Shown: positions 1 to 5,800 of the stretch, one piece after another
How positions within the stretch are numbered: position 1 is the first letter of the stretch
How the letters are laid out: each line of letters begins with the position of its first letter
Origin: Clostridiales bacterium
Lineage (GTDB): Bacteria; Bacillota; Clostridia; Lachnospirales; WQUN01
Assembly: GCA_031254075.1 (NCBI GenBank)
Contig: JAIRVD010000177.1
Location: 1 to 5,969, forward strand
DNA length: 5,969 nucleotides
Direction: 5' to 3'
Translations under genes and position numbers: made by a program
The notes under the pieces: generated by a model
Databases searched by the model: none
Told to the model about the DNA's origin: nothing
What the model saw: only the letters and a program-made list of their open reading frames with translations

Positions 1-106
1 AAAATTGAGCATTTCAACTTCGGGCATGGCATATTTTTATGTATGTGCTATTCGTTTGTTTAGCAAGATTCTGCTCCCAATGGCGAACGCCGTATAAAGC
101 ATCAAT
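1..106. other. No recognisable gene; possible 3' end of an upstream gene
   Basis: No gene can be identified here. One + strand frame is open from position 2 to a TAA at 95-97 (about 31 codons, ending ...LLPMANAV), and the terminator begins 10 nt later, so this could be the tail of a gene that starts outside the window. The peptide resembles no family I recognise, and an open frame this short occurs readily by chance. A small hairpin, GGC-GAAC-GCC, lies at 82-91. A small RNA ending at the terminator is equally possible, but no tRNA, tmRNA, 6S or SRP signature is visible. Confidence 0.3.
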
Positions 107-131
107 CCGCTCTGAATAGGGCGGTTTTTTT
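107..131 (+). terminator. Rho-independent terminator
   Basis: A 6-bp stem, CCGCTC (107-112) with GGGCGG (119-124) including one G-U pair, closes a 6-nt loop (TGAATA) and is followed at once by seven T residues (125-131). This is a standard intrinsic terminator reading on the + strand. It probably ends the upstream transcription unit and insulates the operon that starts at 231. It is not bidirectional, because no T-run flanks the other side. A leader attenuator for the downstream operon is a less likely alternative. Confidence 0.8.
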
Positions 132-133
132 AT

Positions 134-177
134 GCAAAATTCAGTTAAAATTCAGAGAAAAAACAATTGAAGTTCAG
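134..177 (+). promoter_or_regulatory. Four tandem 11-bp units, likely response-regulator operator
   Basis: Four consecutive 11-mers can be aligned without gaps: GCAAAATTCAG (134-144), TTAAAATTCAG (145-155), AGAAAAAACAA (156-166, degenerate) and TTGAAGTTCAG (167-177). Units 1 and 2 share nine consecutive bases, and TTCAG recurs at 140, 151 and 173, so all copies lie on the same DNA face. OmpR/PhoB-family winged-helix regulators are known to bind direct repeats of about 11 bp (the Pho box is the classic case). The operon downstream encodes such a regulator, so autoregulation is the natural inference. The AT-rich composition means chance similarity cannot be fully excluded. Confidence 0.5.
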
Positions 178-187
178 AGAATGATTG

Positions 188-193
188 TAGAGT
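188..193 (+). promoter_or_regulatory. Candidate -10 element (weak)
   Basis: TAGAGT matches TATAAT at four of six positions and lies 10 nt after the last 11-bp unit, similar to the spacing between a Pho box and the -10 in PhoB-activated promoters, which lack a good -35. An alternative is the GATAAA stretch at 202-207. No convincing -35 hexamer is present at either place, which would fit an activator-dependent promoter. The exact start of transcription cannot be read from sequence. Confidence 0.25.
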
Positions 194-217
194 TGCTTTG
201 AGATAAAAATTATGAGC

Positions 218-225
218 GAGGAGAG
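218..225 (+). promoter_or_regulatory. Ribosome binding site of the lipoprotein gene
   Basis: GAGGAGAG contains a strong AGGAG core (219-223) with a 7-nt spacer to the ATG at 231. It fixes the start of the first gene in the operon. Confidence 0.85.
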
Positions 226-230
226 TTGAA

Positions 231-2360
231 ATGAAAATAGGAAAAATTTTATTAATTGTAGCAATGGTTTCGGCGACGATTGTCGGATGTGGTTCAAATG
301 CGAGTGCGAATGAAATAGAAACGCCGATAATTGCGGAGAGCCAAGCTATGGCGACAATTGAAGCGGTGCCGCTTGCGGCGGGAAACAATGAAGACGCGGC
401 GGAAAGTGTTGAATTTACAACGGAATATGAATTTTCGCCCGAAGATTCGGACAATGAGTGGGGCAATGGCGCGGCAACCGTGATTTTGCTCGACGGCGAT
501 TCCGCACAGGTCAGCGGAGCGGGCGCGGGGTTTTCGGGCGGAATTCTTACGATAAACCAAGCCGGAACATATGTATTGAGCGGTTCGCTTGCAGGGCGGG
601 TGCTGATTGATGCCGCCGAAGACAATGTTGTTCGTGTTGTTCTTAACGGCGCGGAAATTTACAGCGCAAACGACCATGCGATTTACGCGCCGAGCGGCAA
701 AGTGGTGATTATTCTTGCCGACGGCACAGAAAACAGCGTTTCCGACGGTGCGGCGAGAACTGACAATAACATCAACGCCGCGATTTATGCGCGGAATAAT
801 TTAAGCATCACGGGCGGCGGAAGTCTGCGGGTTGAGGCGAATCATCATCACGCGATTCGTTCGCAGGGGATTCTTGCGGTGACGGACGGTGAGTTTGAAA
901 TTACCGCGCCGGGAAACGCATTTCGCGGACGCGACGGGGTTGCAATTTCGGGCGGAACGTTTACTCTTGTGACGGAAGGCGATACAATAGAATCGAGCCG
1001 AAGCAATGATAATTCGAGAGGCTTTATTATAGTTTACGGCGGCGAATTTAATATTCGCACGCAGAACGACGGGTTCCAAGCCGAATCATCTTTGATAATT
1101 TACGACGGACAATTCAATATTTTAACAGGCGGCGGAAGCGCGAATGCTCCCGAGCGTCCGCCGGAAATGCGCGGCGGCAGGGATTTCCGCGGTGAAATGT
1201 CCGAAGGTTTCGAAATGCCCGAAGATTTCGGCGAGATGCCTGATATGCCTCGCAGACAAGGCGGTCAGGGCGGCAGGGGAGAAATGCCGCAAAGAGGCGA
1301 GATGCCGGAAGGTTTCGAAATGCCGCAAAGAGGCGAGATGCCGGGAATGCCGCCGGCGTTTGAACCGGTTGAAGCGGAAGACAGCGTAAGCATGAAAGCT
1401 TTAAAAGGAAACGGAATTATAATTATCAACGGCGGAGTGTTTATTATTGACGCGGAAGATGACGCGATAAATTCAAACGGTGATATAATAATAACGGGCG
1501 GAGATTTTACAATAGGCACTGGCGACGACGGAATTGCGGGTGACGGTGATGTTTTGATTTCGGGCGGCGTGATAAATATTTTGACGAGCTACGAAGGCAT
1601 TGAGGGAATGACGGTAACAATTGAGGGCGGCGATATTACTGTTTTCGCGACCGATGACGGAATCAACGCATCCGACCCGGCGTCTGTCGGCAGAGCCGCA
1701 CCCGGGCGCGGAAACGACAGATTGGCGATTCGCATAAAGGGCGGAACGATTCATGTGCATTCGCTTTCCGACGGGCTTGATTCAAACGGCAACATCTACA
1801 TGGAGGGCGGCAGTTTATTTGTCAGCGGATTAAGCATGGGAATGGAAGGCGCGATTGAGCAGGACGGGGTCTTTGTGGTAAGCGGCGGCGAAGTCGTTAC
1901 GTCGGGAAGCATTCAAAATGTTTCGGGCGAATCCTCGCAACCCGTGATTTATGTTTCATACAGCGAGCCGTTACCCGCCGGAAGCGTAATTGAAATTCGC
2001 GACACCGAAGGAAATATGTTGCTTCAATATGCATGTGAAATTGCCGCGCTAATGTCTCACTATTCGCCGCCGTCATTTTCGTTCTTTACATCGCCGGCAT
2101 TTGAAACAGGCGGAACTTACGGACTTTATGTTAACGACGAAAAGAGAACGGATATCACTTTAAACGAAATCATCACATATATTTCCGACGACGGAAGCGA
2201 ATTTGTACCCGGAGGACGCGGCGGACCGGGAGGCGGAATGCCGGGGCGCGGAAACATGCCGGGAATACCCGAACGCGGCGAAATGCCCGACATCAACCTG
2301 CCCGAGCCGGGGCAAATGCCGAATCGCGGCGGACCGGGAGGAACACCGAGGGGAAGATAG
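231..2360 (+). CDS. Beta-helix lipoprotein, Cthe_2159-like carbohydrate-binding domain protein
   Basis: This is a 709-aa exported lipoprotein. Residues 1-19 form a signal peptide (MKIGK, then a hydrophobic core) ending in the lipobox I-V-G-C with Cys20 as the lipidation site. From about residue 80 the protein matches the Cthe_2159-type 'carbohydrate-binding domain-containing' family: GTYVLSGSL (112-120), then LADGTEN (162-168), then many beta-helix turns with recurring 'GG-x-[FI]-x-I' strands and 'DDGI/DDAI' turns. Cthe_2159 itself is a pectate-lyase-like beta-helix that binds acidic or cellulosic polysaccharide; no catalytic role is assigned here. Between two groups of helix turns sits a Met-Pro-Glu-Gly-rich insert (about 306-383). 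A C-terminal domain (about 570-655) is followed by a Gly-Pro-Met-Arg tail (661-709). It is the first gene of the operon, with the VTC gene starting 2 nt after its stop. The ligand is unknown; function is inferred from family only. Confidence 0.88.
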   Translation: MKIGKILLIVAMVSATIVGCGSNASANEIETPIIAESQAMATIEAVPLAAGNNEDAAESVEFTTEYEFSPEDSDNEWGNGAATVILLDGDSAQVSGAGAGFSGGILTINQAGTYVLSGSLAGRVLIDAAEDNVVRVVLNGAEIYSANDHAIYAPSGKVVIILADGTENSVSDGAARTDNNINAAIYARNNLSITGGGSLRVEANHHHAIRSQGILAVTDGEFEITAPGNAFRGRDGVAISGGTFTLVTEGDTIESSRSNDNSRGFIIVYGGEFNIRTQNDGFQAESSLIIYDGQFNILTGGGSANAPERPPEMRGGRDFRGEMSEGFEMPEDFGEMPDMPRRQGGQGGRGEMPQRGEMPEGFEMPQRGEMPGMPPAFEPVEAEDSVSMKALKGNGIIIINGGVFIIDAEDDAINSNGDIIITGGDFTIGTGDDGIAGDGDVLISGGVINILTSYEGIEGMTVTIEGGDITVFATDDGINASDPASVGRAAPGRGNDRLAIRIKGGTIHVHSLSDGLDSNGNIYMEGGSLFVSGLSMGMEGAIEQDGVFVVSGGEVVTSGSIQNVSGESSQPVIYVSYSEPLPAGSVIEIRDTEGNMLLQYACEIAALMSHYSPPSFSFFTSPAFETGGTYGLYVNDEKRTDITLNEIITYISDDGSEFVPGGRGGPGGGMPGRGNMPGIPERGEMPDINLPEPGQMPNRGGPGGTPRGR
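1201..1344 (+). repeat. Short direct repeats encoding the Met-Pro-rich insert
   Basis: Two perfect 28-bp copies lie at 1281-1308 and 1317-1344 (offset 36 bp), each encoding EMPQRGEMP and the start of the next codon. A 17-bp block encoding EGFEMP occurs at 1203-1219 and again at 1308-1324. All offsets are multiples of three, so copy-number changes would keep the frame. This arrangement suggests the insert grew by slippage or unequal recombination. Confidence 0.9.
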
Positions 2361-2362
2361 TT

Positions 2363-3058
2363 ATGCAAAGTGTTTTTTGCAGATACGAGAAAAAGTATCT
2401 TCTGACGAGCGAGCAACTTTGTGGGATTAACGCGGCGTTGTCGAGGTATATGACGCCGGATAATTATGCAAAATATCTTGTGCAGAATATATATTTCGAT
2501 ACGGAGAACTGGGACGTCGTGCGCGCTTCGATTGAGAACCCGGTGTACAAGGAAAAAATGCGTTTGCGTTGTTACTCGGATTCGGAAATTTTTCTTGAGT
2601 TGAAGAAAAAATATAACGGGCTTGTGTGCAAACGCAGAATACCCGTTTCGAAAGCAAAGTCCGTTCATAACATTGTAATGGAAGATTCGTCGCAAATCGG
2701 GCGAGAGTTTGAATTTTACCTGCGCAGCAATCCGGTTTTCGAAAGAATTTATATTTCGTATAACCGAACTGCTTTTTCGGGCGACGACGAACTGCGCATT
2801 ACATTTGACGAGAACTTAAAATTTCGTTCAAGCAAATTAAATTTTTCGCATCCGAATGACGGGCAACCGATTACGAATGATATTATTATGGAAATAAAAA
2901 CGCCCGCCGCGATTCCGATGTGGCTGGCGAAGGTTTTGAGCGAGAACAAAATTTTTCCGATTTCGTTTTCGAAATACGGAACCTGTTACAAAAATCACAT
3001 TTTGAATAAACCGCATTTAATTTATGAAGGGACGAGAAAAATTGCCAGAGCTTCTTAA
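2363..3058 (+). CDS. VTC-domain polyphosphate polymerase-like protein
   Basis: This 231-aa soluble protein has the triphosphate-tunnel-metalloenzyme (CYTH/VTC) pattern across its whole length: RYEKKY (7-12), NIYFDT (42-47), KMRLR (65-69), LELKKK (78-83), KRR (90-92), NRTAF (134-138), RITFDENL (145-152), IMEIKT (175-180) and SKYG (203-206). The charged residues E8, K10, R67, R69, K81, R135, R145, E177, K179 and K204 are the expected lining of the tunnel that binds triphosphate and metal. In yeast Vtc4 this fold makes polyphosphate from ATP. The bacterial copies lack attached SPX and membrane domains, as here. The gene has a good SD (GAGGGG, 2348-2353) inside the last codons of the lipoprotein gene and its 3' end overlaps the next gene. 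Polymerase activity is inferred; a polyphosphate or nucleotide-binding role without catalysis is possible. Confidence 0.88.
   Translation: MQSVFCRYEKKYLLTSEQLCGINAALSRYMTPDNYAKYLVQNIYFDTENWDVVRASIENPVYKEKMRLRCYSDSEIFLELKKKYNGLVCKRRIPVSKAKSVHNIVMEDSSQIGREFEFYLRSNPVFERIYISYNRTAFSGDDELRITFDENLKFRSSKLNFSHPNDGQPITNDIIMEIKTPAAIPMWLAKVLSENKIFPISFSKYGTCYKNHILNKPHLIYEGTRKIARAS
3026..3032 (+). promoter_or_regulatory. Ribosome binding site deciding a TTG start for the DUF4956 gene
   Basis: GAAGGGA lies 9 nt before a TTG at 3042. Neither in-frame ATG has a comparable site: the one at 3024 is preceded by an AT-rich stretch without a purine run, and the one at 3063 has only a weak CCAGAG at a poor distance. 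Confidence 0.55.
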
Positions 3059-3710
3059 TACGATGAACGCCAAAGACCCGTCGTTTGAATTTCTGCTTAC
3101 TTGTACAATTTTCTCGCTGTTTCTCGGGTTTGCCGTTGCGGCGGTTTATTCGTACAAGAATAAATACAGCAAAACGCTTTTCGTTACGTTGGCGATTCTT
3201 CCCGCGATTGTGCAAATCATTATCATGCTCGTTGACGGAAACATCGGCACGGGAATCGCCGTTGCGGGGGCGTTTAGTTTGATTCGCTTTCGTTCGGTGC
3301 CGGGCAACGCAAGGGATATCTGCTTTTTGTTTTTTTCGATGGCACTCGGCTTTATCTGCGGAATCGGCTTTTTATTCTACGCGTTTGTGTTTTTGATTGT
3401 TGTAAGCGGCGTGTTGATTTTTACGACGAATTTGGGATTTTTCGATAACGCGAATATTCGCGTGCTTCGAATAACGATTCCCGAAAATTTGGATTATGAC
3501 GGGCTGTTCGACGAGGTTTTCTCAAAATTTTTAAGAAGCGCGGAACTTGAAATCGTTAAAACAACAAACATGGGCAGTATGTACGAGTTGACCTACACGG
3601 TGCAGTTGAAATCTCCAAAAGTGCCGAAAGATTTTTTCGACGAACTGCGTTGCCGCAACGGAAATCTAAATATTTCTCTGAGCAGAGAGCAAAAAGGACT
3701 CGAACTGTGA
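3042..3710 (+). CDS. DUF4956 family membrane protein
   Basis: This protein has 222 aa from the preferred TTG start; ATG 3024 would add six residues and ATG 3063 would remove seven. With TTG the N-terminus reads MPELLNTMNA, which matches the short lead before the first membrane span that I remember for this family. Four hydrophobic segments are visible (about 18-37, 45-64, 92-108 and 112-128). Between the second and third lies the family's hallmark GAFSLIRFRSVPGNARDI (76-93), with three conserved arginines. A cytosolic C-terminal domain of about 90 residues follows. The gene overlaps the VTC gene by 17 nt, implying translational coupling, and the two families are recurrent neighbours. A membrane partner, perhaps a conduit or anchor, for the VTC protein is a reasonable inference, but the biochemical function of DUF4956 is not known. 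Confidence 0.85.
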   Translation: MPELLNTMNAKDPSFEFLLTCTIFSLFLGFAVAAVYSYKNKYSKTLFVTLAILPAIVQIIIMLVDGNIGTGIAVAGAFSLIRFRSVPGNARDICFLFFSMALGFICGIGFLFYAFVFLIVVSGVLIFTTNLGFFDNANIRVLRITIPENLDYDGLFDEVFSKFLRSAELEIVKTTNMGSMYELTYTVQLKSPKVPKDFFDELRCRNGNLNISLSREQKGLEL

Positions 3711-3720
3711 GGCATAAAAA

Positions 3721-4404
3721 ATGGCGAAAATTTTAATCTGTGACGACGAACCGGGCTTGCGCACCGTTTTGAAACGATATGCGAATTTCGACGGACACGC
3801 CGTTACCGAAGCCGCCGACGGCGGCGAGGCAGTGGATTTATGCCGTGAAAATCCGTTTGATATTATTATAATGGACATTATGATGCCTAAGGTTGACGGA
3901 TTTTCCGCCGTGGAGGAAATTCGAAAATTTTCGGACACACCGGTGATTATGCTTTCCGCGCGCGGCGAGGAATATGACAAGGTTCTCGGTTTCGAACTCG
4001 GCGTTGACGACTACGTTGTAAAACCGTTTTCGTCGAAGGAAATTATGTTGCGCGTTAACGCGATTTTGCGGCGTTCTGCGACGAAAACGGATATATCGTC
4101 GCAAACCGTTCACGATGTTTTCGAAAAAGAAGGTTTAAAAGCCGATATCACCGCGCGAAAAGTTTTTATCGACGGCGAAACCGTTAACATGGCTCCTAAG
4201 GAATATGATTTGCTTTTTTTTCTTATTCGCAACAAAAATATTGCCATGCCGCGCGAAAAAATTTTAACCGAAATCTGGGGCTATGATTATTTCGGCGACG
4301 ACCGCACGCTCGACACTCATATGAAGCTTCTGCGAAAATCACTCGGCGCATACGCGCATTTTATCGTGACGTTGCGCGGATTGGGGTATAGATTCGATGG
4401 GTAA
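3721..4404 (+). CDS. OmpR/PhoB-family response regulator
   Basis: This 227-aa transcription factor has an N-terminal receiver domain (about 3-117) and a C-terminal winged-helix DNA-binding domain (about 135-226). The receiver is complete: acidic pair D8-D9, phospho-acceptor D52 in IIIMDIMMP, S79, and K101 in VVKPFS. The DNA-binding domain shows MAPKEYDLLFFLIRN (157-171), LTEIWGYDYFGDDRTLDTHMKLLRKSLG with the recognition helix near 195-208, and the ending TLRGLGYRFDG. It starts at ATG 3721 with GAGG (3709-3712) 8 nt upstream, 10 nt after the DUF4956 stop, and overlaps the kinase gene by 8 nt. It is the cognate partner of that kinase. Its probable target is the 11-bp repeat array ahead of the operon. 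No symbol is given because the orthology to PhoB, PhoP or other named regulators cannot be settled. Confidence 0.95.
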   Translation: MAKILICDDEPGLRTVLKRYANFDGHAVTEAADGGEAVDLCRENPFDIIIMDIMMPKVDGFSAVEEIRKFSDTPVIMLSARGEEYDKVLGFELGVDDYVVKPFSSKEIMLRVNAILRRSATKTDISSQTVHDVFEKEGLKADITARKVFIDGETVNMAPKEYDLLFFLIRNKNIAMPREKILTEIWGYDYFGDDRTLDTHMKLLRKSLGAYAHFIVTLRGLGYRFDG

Positions 4405-5800
4405 TTTAAAACTGAACAGACGAATTTTTTTATATTTAATAGCATTCTGCGCGGTGCTTTTATTTATTTTGGGCTTTATGTTCACCGTCGCGCTTAACGG
4501 AACATACGAATTCGTAAGAAAACGTGAGCTTGAACAAGCCGTCGAACGCGTCAGACAAAACATCAATAATCCCGACTTGCAGGAAATTTTACTCGAACTC
4601 CAATCCGAACAAAATATAATAGCTATGGCGCGGCACGAGTATGTTTTATATCCCGTACAACTGCCGCCGGACCAACTGCCGTGGAGGCGCGAGTTGCCCG
4701 ACGGCGAAAACACCGGCAACGCAACCACGCGCATTGTTTTTGACGGCGAAAACACTGGCAACGCAAGCACGCGCATTGTTTTTAACAGAAGCATGTCGGA
4801 TGTTCTTACGCGCACCGAAGATTTCACCCTCAGCGACGGCACAGAAATCACGGTTGCGTTTGCCGCGACGATTTCCGCACTCGGCACAACTATGCACGCG
4901 CTGCAAATACAGTTGTACATCGTTTCGTTTATAATGTTTATTTTGTCAATAATCGTTGCCGCTATTATTTCTAAAAAAATCTCTAAGCCAATCGAAGAAA
5001 TAAATAATTCCGCAAAAAAATTAGCCGCCGGAAATTTCAACACGCGTTTTGACGGAAAGGGCTTTTTGGAAATAAAAGAACTCTCGGACACGCTGAATAA
5101 AACGGCAAAAGAATTGTCCAAAGTAGAAAATCTGCGCCGCGAACTTATGGCAAATGTTTCACACGACCTGAGAACGCCGCTCGCGCTTATTTACAGCTAC
5201 GCCGAAATGATGCACGACTTCCCCGACGAAATCACTCGGGCGCAAACGAAAACCATAATCGACGAAACAAAACGCATGACATCACTCGTGAACGACATCT
5301 TAGATATCTCACAGCTCGAAAGCGGCGGAATCGTTTTGAAAAAATCCGAATTCAATTTAACCGCAAGCATTTCGAAAACGATTGCCGCGTTAAACGAACT
5401 CGTTAAAGCCGACGGCTATAGAATAAATTTCACACACGAAAACGAAATAAAAATGAACGCCGACGAAATAAAAATCACGCAGGCGTTTTACAATTTGCTG
5501 ATTAACGCAATCACCTACAGCGGCAACGAAAAAGAAATTACCGTGCGACAGATTTTTTCGGACGCTTCTGAAACCGTGCGAATCGAAGTCGAAGACTTCG
5601 GCGAAGGGATTTCCGCCGAAAATCTTCCATATGTATGGGAACGCTATTACAAAATCGAAAAAAACCACAAACGCCCTATCACCGGCACGGGACTCGGGCT
5701 TTCCATAGTAAAAAGAATAATCGAAAATCACGGCGGCAAATACGGCGTTATTTCCGAATTGGGAAAAGGCTCGATGTTTTGGCTTGAATTATCAAGGTGA
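4397..5800 (+). CDS. Membrane sensor histidine kinase with HAMP domain
   Basis: This 467-aa kinase has a first membrane span at about 10-33, an extracytoplasmic sensor region of about 135 residues (34-169), a second span at about 171-192, a HAMP linker (about 193-245), a HisKA domain with phospho-acceptor H256 in NVSHDLRTPL, and a HATPase domain. The ATP-binding motifs are intact: N box with N366 and N370, G1 box DFGEG (400-404), F box WERYYK (414-419) and G2 box GTGLGLS (430-436). The sensor region matches no named domain that I recognise and carries a near-exact 14-residue duplication (102-115 and 116-129). The start at ATG 4397 has GGGG (4383-4386) 10 nt upstream and lies inside the regulator gene. 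Being downstream of the VTC-DUF4956 genes, it may sense a phosphate-, polyanion- or envelope-related cue; this is inference. Confidence 0.95.
   Translation: MGNLKLNRRIFLYLIAFCAVLLFILGFMFTVALNGTYEFVRKRELEQAVERVRQNINNPDLQEILLELQSEQNIIAMARHEYVLYPVQLPPDQLPWRRELPDGENTGNATTRIVFDGENTGNASTRIVFNRSMSDVLTRTEDFTLSDGTEITVAFAATISALGTTMHALQIQLYIVSFIMFILSIIVAAIISKKISKPIEEINNSAKKLAAGNFNTRFDGKGFLEIKELSDTLNKTAKELSKVENLRRELMANVSHDLRTPLALIYSYAEMMHDFPDEITRAQTKTIIDETKRMTSLVNDILDISQLESGGIVLKKSEFNLTASISKTIAALNELVKADGYRINFTHENEIKMNADEIKITQAFYNLLINAITYSGNEKEITVRQIFSDASETVRIEVEDFGEGISAENLPYVWERYYKIEKNHKRPITGTGLGLSIVKRIIENHGGKYGVISELGKGSMFWLELSR
4700..4783 (+). repeat. 42-bp tandem duplication in the kinase sensor region
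   Basis: Copies 4700-4741 and 4742-4783 are adjacent and differ at two positions only: a silent ACC/ACT and an ACC/AGC change (Thr to Ser). They encode DGENTGNATTRIVF and DGENTGNASTRIVF. The unit is in frame, so the kinase remains intact. The high identity indicates a recent duplication. Confidence 0.97.

Noticed and set aside
1..97. Possible C-terminal gene fragment in frame 2, ending at TAA 95-97
   Set aside because: Only about 31 codons are visible and the peptide resembles nothing known to me; a terminator shortly after is suggestive but not enough to call a CDS.
82..131. Possible riboswitch or attenuator formed by the hairpin at 82-91 and the terminator at 107-131
   Set aside because: CGCC at 88-91 could pair with GGCG at 120-123, but only four bases are involved, no conserved aptamer motif is seen, and the probable operator and promoter elements lie after the terminator.
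1201..1344. CRISPR-like or mobile repeat array
   Set aside because: The repeats are in frame, encode a Met-Pro-rich protein segment, have irregular spacing and lack unique spacers of constant length.
1144..1389. + strand out-of-frame open frame rich in Cys, Lys and Arg (81 codons)
   Set aside because: It is the alternate-frame reading of the Met-Pro repeat region; the repeated codons give a repetitive Cys-Arg-Lys pattern by themselves, and no ribosome binding site stands out.
2126..2695. - strand open frame (189 codons) spanning the lipoprotein-VTC junction
   Set aside because: Both + strand genes have clear family motifs and good ribosome binding sites, and the antisense product shows only low-complexity Pro/Gly from the Met-Pro-Gly tail region.
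4339..5121. Long - strand open frame (260 codons) opposite the histidine kinase
   Set aside because: It lies wholly opposite the regulator and kinase genes, whose domains and motifs are complete, and its translation is Ser/Ile-rich without recognisable domains. It is a shadow of the coding strand.
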